Assembly (NCBI RefSeq): GCF_024124745.1
Contig: NZ_JAMXRU010000005.1
Location: forward strand, 1 to 64,000
Origin: Aeromicrobium sp. CnD17-E
Lineage (GTDB): Bacteria; Actinomycetota; Actinomycetes; Propionibacteriales; Nocardioidaceae
DNA length: 64,000 nucleotides
Direction: 5' to 3'
In this document: in pieces, positions 8,344-16,980 of the stretch
Layout of the letters: the number at the start of each line of letters is the position of its first letter
How positions within the stretch are numbered: position 1 is the stretch's first letter
The notes under the pieces: generated by a model
Database searches by the model: none
What the model was told of the DNA's origin: nothing
What the model saw: only the letters and a program-made list of their open reading frames with translations
Program-made: the position numbers and the translations under genes

Positions 8344-9219
8344 TCAGTGGCTGACCCGACCCACCAGGTGGGTCACGTCCTTCTTCTGCGCGCGGACCCC
8401 GAACACGATGCCGTCGTCGGAGGACTCCGAGCCGAAGACCACGGTCGTCGGCAGCAGGACCGGCTTCTTGAACTCGACGTCGACCGTGAACGCGTCGGGC
8501 AGCCGGTTCTGCAGCGCCGCCAGGCTGCGCGCCTTCGTCCACATCCCGTGCGCGATGTTGGTCGGGAAGCCGAACGCCTTCGCGGTGACGGGGTAGAGGT
8601 GGATGGGGTTGCGGTCGCCCGAGACCGCGCCGTAGCGACGTCCCAAGTTGCCCGCGAGCCGCCAGTGCACGACGCCGCGCGGCGCCTCCACGCCGTCCAG
8701 GACCGGGGTCGACGTCTCGGCGTCACCGCCGCGCCCCCGCGAGAACAGCGTCATGGTCTCGTCCCAGACGACCTCCTCGCCGACCATGACGGTGGTGAGC
8801 ACGTCGACGAGACGACCCTTCGGGTGCGGTCGCAGGTCGGCGGCGTGCACCGACACGTCGAACGCCTCGTCGAGGCCGATCGGGCGGTGCTGGGTGATGC
8901 GGTTGCGCAGGTGCACCAGACCCATGGGCGCGAACGGGAACGAGGTGTCGGTCATGAGCGCCATGTGCAGCCCGAAGGCGGCCATGTGCGGGTACGTGAC
9001 CGGCAGGTGCTCGGCGCGCGGGAACGCGCAGACCTCCAGGTAGCGCTCCAGGTGCGCCGGGTCCGTGCGGACGCCGTGCCGCTCGAGCACCAGGTCGGGC
9101 ACGGTGCCGGAGGCGTGCTTGACGCCGGGCAGCGAGCCGACGACCGGGAGGGCCGGCAGGGCCGCCTTGAGCATGAGCGGCAGCGTGGCCGGCGCCGCCT
9201 CGAACTGCCTGGTGGTCAC
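8344..9219 (-). CDS. MaoC-family (R)-hydroxyacyl dehydratase, HtdX-like
   Basis: A 291-residue double-hotdog enoyl hydratase 2/(R)-3-hydroxyacyl-thioester dehydratase. Seen: the C-terminal hydratase-2 motif YGAVSGDRNPIHLYP with catalytic Asp and His, followed by FGFPTNIAHGMWTKA; the N-terminal hotdog lacks this motif, as in HtdX. GTG start at 9219 overlaps the upstream reductase stop (GTGA), so the pair is translationally coupled. The order htdX-fabG4 with a divergent FadA2-type thiolase is known from Mycobacterium tuberculosis Rv0241c-Rv0243, which supports the assignment. It probably dehydrates 3-hydroxyacyl-CoA or -ACP made by the neighbouring reductase. Confidence 0.85.
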   Translation of the reverse strand: MTTRQFEAAPATLPLMLKAALPALPVVGSLPGVKHASGTVPDLVLERHGVRTDPAHLERYLEVCAFPRAEHLPVTYPHMAAFGLHMALMTDTSFPFAPMGLVHLRNRITQHRPIGLDEAFDVSVHAADLRPHPKGRLVDVLTTVMVGEEVVWDETMTLFSRGRGGDAETSTPVLDGVEAPRGVVHWRLAGNLGRRYGAVSGDRNPIHLYPVTAKAFGFPTNIAHGMWTKARSLAALQNRLPDAFTVDVEFKKPVLLPTTVVFGSESSDDGIVFGVRAQKKDVTHLVGRVSH

Positions 9220-10562
9220 GACGCCCCCAGCAGCATCTGGCCGTTGACGCCGAGCACGTTGCCGCTCACCGCGCCGGAGCCGGGGTTGGCGAACCAGGCG
9301 ATGGCCTCGGCGACGTCGACGGGCTGGCCGCCCTGCGACATCGAGTTCATGCGGCGGCCGGCCTCGCGGATGCCGAGCGGGATGGTCTTGACCATCTCGG
9401 TCTCCATGAAGCCGGGGGCCACGACGTTGGCCGTGATGCCGTCGCCGGCCACGCGCTCGGCGAGCGCCTGGATCCAGCCGATGACCCCGGCCTTCGCGGA
9501 GGCGTAGTTGGTCTGGCCGTTGTTGCCCGCGATGCCGGCGATGGACGCGATGCCGATGACCGTGCCGCCTTCGTTGATGAGGCCCTGGGCGAGCAGCTCG
9601 TCGGTGATCCGCTGCGGGGCGCCGACGGAGATGTCGACCACGAGCTGCCAGTTCTCGGGCTTCATGTTGCGCAGGCGCTTGTCGCGCGTGATGCCGGCGT
9701 TGTGCACGACCACGTCGACGGAGCCGTAGTTCTCCTTGACGTACGCCGCGATCGTGGCGGGGGCGTCCTCGGCGGTGATGTCGCCGACGATGTAGCCGCC
9801 GCCGAGCTCGTCGGCGAGGGCCTTGAGGTCCGCCTCCAGGGGCGGGACGTCGAGGCCGATGACGGTGGCGCCGTCACGGGCGAGGGTGCGCATGTCGGCC
9901 TCGCCGAGACCGCGCGACGCGCCGGTGACGAGGGCGACCTTGCCGGCCAGCGGCTTCTCGAGGTCGACCGGGTCCGTGACCGACGTGATGCCCGTCGTGC
10001 CGATCCGCACGACCTGGCCGGAGACGTAGGCCGACTTGGGGGAGAGGAAGAAGCCGAGGGTCGACGCGAGCGACGTCTCGGCGCCGGGGGCGAGGTAGAC
10101 GAGGTTCGCCGTGCTGCCGCCGCCGACCTCCTTGGCCAGCGAGCGGGTGAAGCCCTCGAGGGCGCGCTGCGCGACGCGGGCGCCCTCGCTGCCGGCCTGC
10201 TCGGGGACGGTCCCGACCACGACGACGCGGCCGCTGCCCTGGAGCTGGCGCAGCACGGGCGTGAAGAACTCCTGGAGCGCGACGAGGCCGGCCGCGTCCG
10301 CGATGCCGGTCGCGTCGAAGACGAGGCCCTTGTAGCGCTTGCCCTGGGCGGGCACGCCGGTCGCCTCGACCTTGAGCGCCTTCAGCGCGGCCGTGACGGC
10401 CTTCGCGACGTCGCCCTGCGTGGCGCTGCCCGTCAGCACGGAGCCCTGGACGAGCGGGCCGCCCTCGTAGCGCTCCAGGTACGGAGGGTTGGGCAGTCCG
10501 AGGTTCTTGACGAGGAACTTGCCGATCGGGTTGTGGGCCAGGTCCTGGTAACGATCGCTCAT
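9216..10562 (-). CDS. fabG4: High-molecular-weight 3-oxoacyl-ACP/CoA reductase, FabG4-type
   Basis: A 448-residue short-chain dehydrogenase with two Rossmann parts: a degenerate N-terminal flavodoxin-like half (residues 1-205) and a catalytic C-terminal SDR. Seen: ALVTGASRGLG cofactor loop, NAG in VVHNAGITRDK, catalytic Ser in GIASIAG, and the YASAK pair (Tyr/Lys). The terminal GVNGQMLLG matches the FabG4 tail. ATG 10562 fits MSDRYQDLAHNPIG, the family's N-terminus; the frame stays open further upstream but runs through the promoter. A TAGGAC -10 lies 10 bp upstream. Forms a coupled operon with the MaoC gene; divergent from the thiolase. Confidence 0.9.
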   Translation of the reverse strand: MSDRYQDLAHNPIGKFLVKNLGLPNPPYLERYEGGPLVQGSVLTGSATQGDVAKAVTAALKALKVEATGVPAQGKRYKGLVFDATGIADAAGLVALQEFFTPVLRQLQGSGRVVVVGTVPEQAGSEGARVAQRALEGFTRSLAKEVGGGSTANLVYLAPGAETSLASTLGFFLSPKSAYVSGQVVRIGTTGITSVTDPVDLEKPLAGKVALVTGASRGLGEADMRTLARDGATVIGLDVPPLEADLKALADELGGGYIVGDITAEDAPATIAAYVKENYGSVDVVVHNAGITRDKRLRNMKPENWQLVVDISVGAPQRITDELLAQGLINEGGTVIGIASIAGIAGNNGQTNYASAKAGVIGWIQALAERVAGDGITANVVAPGFMETEMVKTIPLGIREAGRRMNSMSQGGQPVDVAEAIAWFANPGSGAVSGNVLGVNGQMLLGAS

Positions 10563-10572
10563 CGCCGGGTGT

Positions 10573-10623
10573 GTCCTATCTCTCGCATACCATTGGTATC
10601 TGGATTCGCAGGCAAACTGTAAC
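10573..10623. promoter_or_regulatory. Divergent promoter region with operator-like palindrome ATACCA-T-TGGTAT
   Basis: The 13-bp inverted repeat at 10587-10599 lies between two back-to-back promoters. Minus strand: TAGGAC (10573-10578) for fabG4. Plus strand: a weak TTGGTA (10594-10599) with TGTAAC (10618-10623, 18-nt spacer) for the thiolase. It overlaps the presumed -35 of both, as expected for one repressor controlling both directions. The TetR gene 1.7 kb away is the obvious candidate; that link is inference. Confidence 0.5.
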
Positions 10624-10779
10624 TTGGAGTGACACCAACGTCCACCGAGGGTGGCGAGGCGCACACGGGCGTGCAGGCGACCGAGGACCGCGTCGCGTGG
10701 CACCATCGTCGCACCCACCCCGGTGGCTCGGCACCACCCGACCACCCCGTCCACCCCGAAGCGCAAGGAGCACCGCGCC

Positions 10780-12156
10780 ATGGCGGAGAACACCCCCGCG
10801 AAGAAGACGGCCGCGAAGAAGGCCCCGGCCAAGAAGGCCTCGGCCGCGAAGGCCGAGGCCTCGTCCGGCCAGAGCATCCGCAAGGTCGTCGTCGTCGGCG
10901 GCAACCGGATCCCGTTCGCCCGGTCCAACACCGTCTACCAGAACGTCTCCAACCAGGAGATGCTCACCGCTGCGCTCGACGGCCTCGTCGCCCGCTACGG
11001 CCTCGAGGGCGAGCGCGTCGGCGAGTTCGTCGCCGGTGCCGTCCTCAAGCACAGCCGCGACTTCAACCTCGCCCGCGAGGTCGTGCTCGGCTCCGCGCTG
11101 TCGCCCGAGACGCCCGCCGAGGACATCCAGCAGGCCTGTGGCACGGGTCTGCAGGCCGCCTTCCAGGTCGCGGCCAAGATCCAGCTCGGCAAGATCGAGT
11201 CCGGCATCGCCGGCGGCACCGACACCACGTCGGACGCCCCGCTGGCCATCGGCGACAAGCTCCGCAAGATCCTCATCGAGGCCAACAACGCCAAGGACAC
11301 CAAGGGCCGGCTCGCCGCCCTCGCCAAGGTGCGCCCGGCCTACCTCGCACCCGACCAGCCGCGCAACGCCGAGCCGCGCACGGGCCTGTCGATGGGTGAC
11401 CACCAGGCCCGCACCACCCACGCCTGGGGCATCACGCGGGAGGCGCAGGACGAGCTTGCCGCGCTGTCGCACCAGAACCTCGCGAAGTCCTGGGACGAGG
11501 GCTGGCAGGACGACCTCGTCACCCCGTTCCACGGCGTCACGAAGGACAACCACCTGCGTCCCGACTCCACGGTCGAGAAGCTGGCGAAGCTGCGGCCGGT
11601 CTTCGGCAAGCAGCTCGGCGACGAGGCGACCATGACGGCCGGCAACTCCACCCCGCTGTCCGACGGCGCCTCGGTGGCGCTGCTCGCCTCGGAGGAGGAG
11701 GCGGAGCGTCGCGGCTGGACCAAGCGCGCCTACTTCGTCGACTACGAGACCGCCGCCGTCGACTACGTCAGCGGCGCCGAGGGCCTGCTCATGGCCCCGG
11801 CCTACGCCGTCCCGCGCATGCTCGCCCGCAACGGCCTGACGCTGCAGGACTTCGACTACTACGAGATCCACGAGGCGTTCGCCGGCCAGGTGCTGTCGAC
11901 GCTGGCCGCGTGGGAGGACGCCGACTTCTGCCAGCAGAAGCTCGGCCTCGACGTGCCGCTGGGCTCGATCGACCGCAGCAAGCTCAACGTCAAGGGCTCC
12001 TCGCTCGCCGCGGCCCACCCGTTCGCCGCCACCGGAGCCCGCATCGTGGCCAACCTCGCGAAGCTGCTCCACGAGAAGGGCGCGGGCAGCCGCGGCCTCA
12101 TCTCGATCTGCGCCGCCGGCGGCCAGGGCGTCGTCGCGATCCTCGAGGGCGCCTGA
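10780..12156 (+). CDS. fadA2: Acetyl-CoA C-acyltransferase (thiolase), FadA2-type
   Basis: A 458-residue thiolase acting in beta-oxidation or Claisen condensation. Seen: a Lys/Ala-rich tail (residues 7-31, repeats of AKK), then [14 protein letters not shown], nucleophile Cys120 in [39 protein letters not shown] (usual GHP is AHP) and the second Cys in [12 protein letters not shown] 10780 follows AAGGAG at 10765-10770. Longer forms starting upstream would run through the promoter. The locus matches M. tuberculosis fadA2 beside fabG4 and htdX. The basic tail resembles those of DNA-binding HupB proteins and is not part of the catalytic fold. A strong terminator follows. Confidence 0.92.
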   Translation: MAENTPAKKTAAKKAPAKKASAAKAEASSGQSIRKVVVVGGNRIPFARSNTVYQNVSNQEMLTAALDGLVARYGLEGERVGEFVAGAVLKHSRDFNLAREVVLGSALSPETPAEDIQQACGTGLQAAFQVAAKIQLGKIESGIAGGTDTTSDAPLAIGDKLRKILIEANNAKDTKGRLAALAKVRPAYLAPDQPRNAEPRTGLSMGDHQARTTHAWGITREAQDELAALSHQNLAKSWDEGWQDDLVTPFHGVTKDNHLRPDSTVEKLAKLRPVFGKQLGDEATMTAGNSTPLSDGASVALLASEEEAERRGWTKRAYFVDYETAAVDYVSGAEGLLMAPAYAVPRMLARNGLTLQDFDYYEIHEAFAGQVLSTLAAWEDADFCQQKLGLDVPLGSIDRSKLNVKGSSLAAAHPFAATGARIVANLAKLLHEKGAGSRGLISICAAGGQGVVAILEGA

Positions 12157-12183
12157 CCCTCGGCGACCCGACGCCGACGACCC

Positions 12184-12232
12184 GCACGAGCGAAGGACCC
12201 CCGCGGCGGTGCCGTGGGGGTCCTTCGCGTGC
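12184..12232. terminator. Bidirectional terminator between thiolase and TetR genes
   Basis: GCGAAGGACCCCC (12190-12202) pairs perfectly with GGGGGTCCTTCGC (12216-12228), with four more inner pairs (one G-U) and a 5-nt loop. There is no T-tract. It sits between two convergent stops. Confidence 0.8.
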
Positions 12233-12244
12233 CGGGGGTGGGGC

Positions 12245-12946
12245 TCAGGCGCCGCGTGCCATGGCCAGCGCGCCGCGCAGCAGGTGGGCCAGCAGGTCGT
12301 CGGTGCCGACCGGGTCCACGACGGGCAGGCCCGAGATGTGCCGGCGCACCGACAGCTGCAGGTGGGCGAGGTTCAGCGCGCCGAGGCCCTGCGTGTAGAG
12401 CACGTTGGCGAGCAGGTGCGGGTCGGCCACGGCGAAGTCGCCCGTCCGCGTGCCGTCCTCCAGCACGCCGACGACGTGGCCGAGGCAGGCGCTCATGCCC
12501 GTGCCGAGACGGATCATGACGTCCTCGCTGACCTCCTCCATGAGCTCGGTGCCGCGGCGCCGCAGCAGCGTCTGCGCACAGTCCACGAAGGCCGGGTGCT
12601 CGAGGCCGTAGCCGAAGAACGCCCGCACGAGCAGCTCGAGCCGCTCGGCCGCGCCGAGGTCGGGGTCGTCACCGGGGGCGAGGGCGGCGTCGAGCTCGGT
12701 CAGGTAGCCGAGCAGCGTCACGGCGAACAGCTCCTCCTTGCTGGAGAAGTGCCGGTAGATGATGGCCCGGTTGATGCCGACGGCCCGTGCGATGTCCTCG
12801 ATCTGCGCCTCGCGCACGCCCCGCTCGTCGAACAGGGCGCGGGTGGCGGCGACGATCTCGCGCGAGCGCTCGGCTCGCCGCTCGGCCGTCCGCGGACGCA
12901 CCGCGGGTGGTGCTGGCGAGTCGGCCTCCGGCTCCGATACAGACAT
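12245..12946 (-). CDS. TetR family transcriptional regulator
   Basis: A 233-residue repressor. The N-terminal 20 residues are acidic and Pro/Ala-rich. The TetR_N helix-turn-helix spans about residues 23-70, with [33 protein letters not shown] and KEELFAV. The C-terminal ligand domain is all-helical. Its position next to the fabG4/fadA2 cluster recalls the TetR gene Rv0238 near the same cluster in mycobacteria. It likely senses an acyl-CoA or lipid and represses these genes; that is inference. A TAGGAT -10 lies 6 nt before the ATG, and the palindrome ATGGATCCAT overlaps the start, suggesting autoregulation. Confidence 0.9.
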   Translation of the reverse strand: MSVSEPEADSPAPPAVRPRTAERRAERSREIVAATRALFDERGVREAQIEDIARAVGINRAIIYRHFSSKEELFAVTLLGYLTELDAALAPGDDPDLGAAERLELLVRAFFGYGLEHPAFVDCAQTLLRRRGTELMEEVSEDVMIRLGTGMSACLGHVVGVLEDGTRTGDFAVADPHLLANVLYTQGLGALNLAHLQLSVRRHISGLPVVDPVGTDDLLAHLLRGALAMARGA

Positions 12947-12958
12947 GGATCCATCCTA
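12945..12958 (-). promoter_or_regulatory. Leaderless tetR promoter with start-overlapping palindrome
   Basis: On the minus strand TAGGAT (12953-12958) ends 6 nt before the ATG (12944-12946). ATGGATCCAT at 12945-12954 is a perfect palindrome overlapping both the -10 and the start codon. Confidence 0.5.
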
Positions 12959-13033
12959 GGCTCGACGACGCGCGGCACGTCACTCCCGGGGCGTCGTGGC
13001 GGGTCGTCCGGCCGGACCTCGTCGAGCGCGCCA

Positions 13034-13056
13034 CTGTCGGTGGCGGGTCGTACGGT
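13034..13056 (+). promoter_or_regulatory. RecA-NDp/PafBC-type promoter of uvrB
   Basis: CTGTCGGTG (13034-13042), 8-nt spacer, TACGGT (13051-13056). This fits the mycobacterial RecA-NDp consensus TTGTCRGTG-N8-TANNNT at all but the first base. The -10 ends 7 nt before ATG 13064, so the transcript is predicted to be leaderless. Confidence 0.7.
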
Positions 13057-13063
13057 GGAGCAC

Positions 13064-15148
13064 ATGAGGCCCTTGTCCGAGCTGCGCCGCCAGGTCGCCC
13101 CCTTCACCGTCGTCTCCGAGTACCAGCCCGCGGGCGACCAGCCCGCCGCCATCCAGGCGCTGCAGGAGCGGATCGAGGGCGGCGAGCAGGACGTCGTGCT
13201 CATGGGTGCGACCGGCACGGGCAAGACCGCCACCACGGCCTGGCTCGCCGAGCGGCTCCAGCGACCCATGCTGGTGATGCTGCCGAACAAGACGCTGGCC
13301 GCCCAGTTCGCGAACGAGCTGCGCGAGCTGCTCCCGAACAACGCCGTCGAGTACTTCGTGTCCTACTACGACTACTACCAGCCCGAGGCGTACGTCCCGC
13401 AGAGCGACACCTACATCGAGAAGGACTCCTCGATCAACGAGGAGGTCGAGCGGCTGCGCCACAGCGCCACGTGGTCGCTGCTCACCCGACGCGACGTGAT
13501 CGTCGTCGCGACCGTCTCGTGCATCTACGGCCTCGGCTCGGCGCAGGAGTACATGGAGCGGATGATCCGCTTCAAGGTCGGCGACGAGAAGCCGCGCGAG
13601 GAGCTGCTGCGCACGCTCGTGCAGGCCCAGTACGTCCGCAACGACGTCGCGCCGACCCGCGGCACCTTCCGGGTGAAGGGCGACACGCTCGAGATCTTCC
13701 CCGTCTACCAGGAGATGGCCGTCCGCATCGAGTTCTTCGGCGACGAGATCGAGCGGCTCATGACGCTGCACCCGCTCACCGGCGAGGTGATCAGCGAGGA
13801 CACCGAGCTCGCGGTCGGCGCGGCGACCCACTACGCCGTCGGGCCCGACATCATGACCCGGGCGATCGAGAGCATCGAGATCGAGCTCAAGGACCGGCTG
13901 GCCGAGCTCGAGGCGCAGGGCAGCCTGCTCGAGGCGCAGCGGCTGCGCATGCGCACCACCTACGACATCGAGATGATGCAGCAGGTCGGCACGTGCTCCG
14001 GCATCGAGAACTACTCGCGTCACATGGACGGTCGTGCGCCGGGCTCGGCGCCCAACTGCCTGCTCGACTACTTCCCGGAGGACTTCGTGCTCGTCCTCGA
14101 CGAGTCGCACGTGACGGTGCCGCAGATCGGTGCCATGTACGAGGGCGACATGTCGCGCAAGCGCACGCTCGTCGAGCACGGCTTCCGGCTGCCCAGCGCC
14201 ATGGACAACCGTCCGCTCACGTGGAGCGAGTTCCTCGAGCGCATCGGCCAGACCGTCTACCTCTCGGCCACGCCGGGCAACTACGAGATGGAGAAGACCG
14301 GTGGCGAGGTGGTCGAGCAGATCATCCGGCCCACCGGCCTGGTCGACCCCGAGGTGCTGGTCAAGCCGACGCGGGGCCAGATCGACGACCTCGTGGCGCA
14401 GATCCGCGACCGGGTCGAGAAGAACGAGCGCGTGCTCGTCACGACCCTCACCAAGAAGATGTCCGAGGACCTCACCGACTACCTGCTCGAGGCCGGCATC
14501 CGCACGCGCTACCTGCACAGCGAGGTCGACACGCTGCGTCGCGTCGAGCTGCTGCGCGAGCTGCGCATGGGCGAGTACGACGTGCTCGTCGGCATCAACC
14601 TGCTGCGCGAGGGCCTCGACCTGCCCGAGGTGAGCCTGGTGGCGATCCTCGACGCCGACAAGGAGGGCTTCCTGCGCTCCGGACGCTCGCTCATCCAGAC
14701 GATCGGTCGCGCCGCCCGCAACGTGTCGGGCCAGGTGATCATGTACGCCGACCGGATCACGGACTCGATGGCGCTGGCCATCGACGAGACGAACCGGCGG
14801 CGCGAGCGTCAGGTGGCCTACAACACCGAGCGCGGCATCGACCCGCAGCCGCTGCGCAAGAAGATCGGCGACATCACCGACCTGCTCGCTCGCGAGGACG
14901 CCGACACGACCAAGCTGCTCGCCGCCACCGGTGACCACAAGCGTCGCGGTGCGCCGGTGCCGCTCGGCCAGCACACGGCCGACCTCGCCGACCTGCCCTC
15001 GGCCGACCTCGCCGCGCTCATCGAGCAGCTGAGCGAGCAGATGCACACGGCTGCCGCCGACCTGCAGTTCGAGGTCGCGGCGCGGTTGCGCGACGAGATC
15101 GGCGAGCTGAAGAAGGAGCTGCGCGGCATGCTCGAGGCGCACGCGTGA
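13064..15148 (+). CDS. uvrB: Excinuclease ABC subunit B
   Basis: Damage-verifying helicase-like subunit of nucleotide excision repair; loaded by UvrA, it recruits UvrC. 694 residues, normal length. Seen: Walker [12 protein letters not shown] from about residue 48, the beta-hairpin region [14 protein letters not shown] near 104, the DEAD-like LVLDESHV, motif V/VI with [14 protein letters not shown] and QTIGRAARN, and a C-terminal UVR domain ([13 protein letters not shown]) for UvrC contact. ATG 13064 (MRPLSELRR) is chosen because the promoter -10 ends 7 nt before it; a long frame opening upstream is antisense to tetR and not coding. The next gene overlaps the stop by GTGA. Confidence 0.97.
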   Translation: MRPLSELRRQVAPFTVVSEYQPAGDQPAAIQALQERIEGGEQDVVLMGATGTGKTATTAWLAERLQRPMLVMLPNKTLAAQFANELRELLPNNAVEYFVSYYDYYQPEAYVPQSDTYIEKDSSINEEVERLRHSATWSLLTRRDVIVVATVSCIYGLGSAQEYMERMIRFKVGDEKPREELLRTLVQAQYVRNDVAPTRGTFRVKGDTLEIFPVYQEMAVRIEFFGDEIERLMTLHPLTGEVISEDTELAVGAATHYAVGPDIMTRAIESIEIELKDRLAELEAQGSLLEAQRLRMRTTYDIEMMQQVGTCSGIENYSRHMDGRAPGSAPNCLLDYFPEDFVLVLDESHVTVPQIGAMYEGDMSRKRTLVEHGFRLPSAMDNRPLTWSEFLERIGQTVYLSATPGNYEMEKTGGEVVEQIIRPTGLVDPEVLVKPTRGQIDDLVAQIRDRVEKNERVLVTTLTKKMSEDLTDYLLEAGIRTRYLHSEVDTLRRVELLRELRMGEYDVLVGINLLREGLDLPEVSLVAILDADKEGFLRSGRSLIQTIGRAARNVSGQVIMYADRITDSMALAIDETNRRRERQVAYNTERGIDPQPLRKKIGDITDLLAREDADTTKLLAATGDHKRRGAPVPLGQHTADLADLPSADLAALIEQLSEQMHTAAADLQFEVAARLRDEIGELKKELRGMLEAHA

Positions 15149-15933
15149 GCGTCCGTGCCGCTGCGGGCGACCTCGCGATCGAGGTCGACCCGGCTCACGG
15201 GGCCCGGCTGGTGTCCTTCACCGTCGCGGGGGAGGAGCTGCTCTCGACGCAGGAGGTCCCCGGCGTACCGACGTCGATCTCGCGGGGCTGCTACCCGATG
15301 GTCCCCTGGGCGGGGCGGATCGGCGGCGGCACCGTCGAGCACGCCGGGCAGCGTCACGCCCTACCGCTCGACGGCGACGGCAACGCGTTGCACGGGCTCG
15401 GTCTCGACGCCGTGTGGCAGCAGGACGACGCGACCGACGACGGTGCGGCCTTCTCCGTCGAGCTGGGCGACCCGTGGCCGGTCCGCGGTCGTGCCACGCT
15501 GCGCTACGCGCTGACGCCGCGTCAGCTCGTCTGCACGCTCAGCTGGGACGGCGCCGGTCCGGGCGCCTCGCTCGGCCTGCACCCGTGGTTCCGGCGCACG
15601 CTCTCCGACGGGACGAGCGCCGACGTCGACGTCGCGCCGCTCGAGATGGTCGAGCGTGACGGTGCTCTGCCCACCGGTCGCCTCGTCGCACCCCGCGAGG
15701 GTCCGTGGGACGACTGCTTCCGGCTCGCTCGCGACCCGGTCGTGCGCTGGGGCGACGCGCTCACGCTGCGGCTGTCCAGCGACGCACCCTGGTGGGTGGT
15801 CTACAGCGAGCCCGACCACGCGGTCTGCATCGAGCCGCAGACCGCCCCGCCCGACGCCTTCGCGCACCCGGACTGGCACCGCTGGCTGCAGGCGCGCTCG
15901 CTCACCTTCACGCTCGACGTCGAGACGCGGTAG
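15145..15933 (+). CDS. Aldose 1-epimerase family protein
   Basis: A 262-residue galactose-mutarotase-like protein; family members interconvert sugar anomers or hexose-6-phosphate anomers. Seen: [29 protein letters not shown] (substrate Arg), [12 protein letters not shown] with the catalytic-type His, [10 protein letters not shown] with a second His, and [12 protein letters not shown] carrying the catalytic Glu. The GTG start overlaps the uvrB stop by 4 bp, so it is translationally coupled to uvrB and presumably damage-induced with it. Substrate unknown; a mutarotase role is the best guess. Confidence 0.85.
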   Translation: MSVRAAAGDLAIEVDPAHGARLVSFTVAGEELLSTQEVPGVPTSISRGCYPMVPWAGRIGGGTVEHAGQRHALPLDGDGNALHGLGLDAVWQQDDATDDGAAFSVELGDPWPVRGRATLRYALTPRQLVCTLSWDGAGPGASLGLHPWFRRTLSDGTSADVDVAPLEMVERDGALPTGRLVAPREGPWDDCFRLARDPVVRWGDALTLRLSSDAPWWVVYSEPDHAVCIEPQTAPPDAFAHPDWHRWLQARSLTFTLDVETR

Positions 15934-16045
15934 AGCGGGCGTCGCCGACGGTAGTGCGATCGGCGACGTCGTCGGCGGAGCTGGGTCGGGCCCCGTAGCG
16001 TCGTCCCGAGGCGTCCCGCCAGGGACCAGGACCGAGAGCAGGCCC

Positions 16046-16780
16046 ATGACACGGATCGACGAGGAGCCGACCACTCGCCCGACGTCGTCGTCGGCGACCG
16101 TGGGTCGTCGGATGCTGCTCGGCGGGGCCGTGGCCACGACGTTCGCGGTCGGCGGTCTTGCCCTGCTCGACCGGATGCCCTACGTCCGGGACCTGCCGAT
16201 CCCGGGGCGTCGGCGGGTGCAGCTGACCTGGTTGGCCGACGAGCTGCGCAGCGCGGGGCTGCGCGTGCAGGGCGACGAGGGGTGGCTCGAGCGGGGCCGC
16301 CCGTGGGCGTTCGACCCGGTGGGCGTGCTGATGCACCACACGGCCTTCCGCGCCACGGGCGCAGATCCGCAGCCGGCGCTGGCCACGGTGCGCGACGGTC
16401 GCCCGGGGCTGCGGGGTCCGCTGTGCCACGTGCTCGTCGCCCGCGACGGCACCTGCCACGTGATCTCCGCCGGACGCGCCAACCACGCCGGCGAGGCGCG
16501 ACCGAGCGGCCCGGTGGAGGGCGGCGACGGCAACGTCTCCTATGTCGGCATCGAGATCGACTACGCACCCCAGCAGCCGTTCTCCCAGCAGCCGACCACG
16601 GCGCAGCTCGACGCGTCCGTCGTGGCCGCTGCGGCCATCGTCGCGCGGCTGGGCAACGGCGCGGACCACGTGCGCTACCACTCCGAGACGAGCCTCGCGG
16701 GCAAGTGGGACCCGGGGAGCACGCTCGACGCCGACGCCTTCCGGGCGCGGGTGGCGGCCGAGCTCGACCGTCGGGCCTGA
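16046..16780 (+). CDS. Exported peptidoglycan amidase/recognition-type protein (Amidase_2 fold)
   Basis: A 244-residue protein with a twin-arginine-like anchor GRRMLLGGAVATTFAVGG (residues 21-38) and an N-acetylmuramoyl-L-alanine amidase 2/PGRP domain that cleaves the lactyl-Ala bond of peptidoglycan. Seen: GVLMHHTAF (first zinc His), GRANHAGEA, VGIEIDYA, and RYHSETSLAGKWDPG, with the second His and the Lys-x-Asp-Pro-Gly of AmpD-type zinc sites. ATG 16046 places the signal at the N-terminus; a longer upstream frame overlaps the epimerase and is not coding. It stands alone, facing the terC riboswitch. Could be a wall hydrolase or a phage-type lysin homologue. Confidence 0.82.
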   Translation: MTRIDEEPTTRPTSSSATVGRRMLLGGAVATTFAVGGLALLDRMPYVRDLPIPGRRRVQLTWLADELRSAGLRVQGDEGWLERGRPWAFDPVGVLMHHTAFRATGADPQPALATVRDGRPGLRGPLCHVLVARDGTCHVISAGRANHAGEARPSGPVEGGDGNVSYVGIEIDYAPQQPFSQQPTTAQLDASVVAAAAIVARLGNGADHVRYHSETSLAGKWDPGSTLDADAFRARVAAELDRRA

Positions 16781-16840
16781 GCGCGCGCGACCTCGGCCCC
16801 GGCCGACCCCCGCGCCGTGCGCCAGGCCGGTGCCGGCTGC

Positions 16841-16973
16841 AACAATGTTCGGCGGAGGGGAGTATTCCTTCGCTGCAGCGTCGTCATCACGGGGGTCCGC
16901 CTGACCCTCCGGTGCTGCGGGCCCGCGGTCCGCGGGCGGAAGAGACCTCCGGTACACGTCTGTCGACCGGAGG
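16841..16973 (+). ncRNA. yybP-ykoY (manganese) riboswitch upstream of terC
   Basis: P1 is CGGAGG (16853-16858) with CCTCCG (16946-16951). The conserved loop 1 GGGGAGTA (16857-16864) and the loop 3 sequence GGAAGAGA precede P1'. A strong GCCCGCG/CGCGGGC hairpin spans 16921-16937. These are hallmarks of the Mn2+-sensing yybP-ykoY RNA, which often controls TerC-family exporters. CCTCCGG (16946-16952) is also complementary to CCGGAGG (16967-16973), the terC ribosome-binding site. P1 formation should therefore free the site: a translational ON switch. AACAAT (16841-16846) is a possible -10. Confidence 0.82.
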
Positions 16974-16980
16974 AACCTGA

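Noticed and set aside
12980-15142. 720-residue open frame antisense to uvrB
   Set aside because: Shadow of uvrB codon bias; no family resemblance, no start signals.
15656-16045. N-terminal extension of the amidase
   Set aside because: Overlaps the epimerase and would bury the signal anchor; Arg/Ser-rich shadow sequence.
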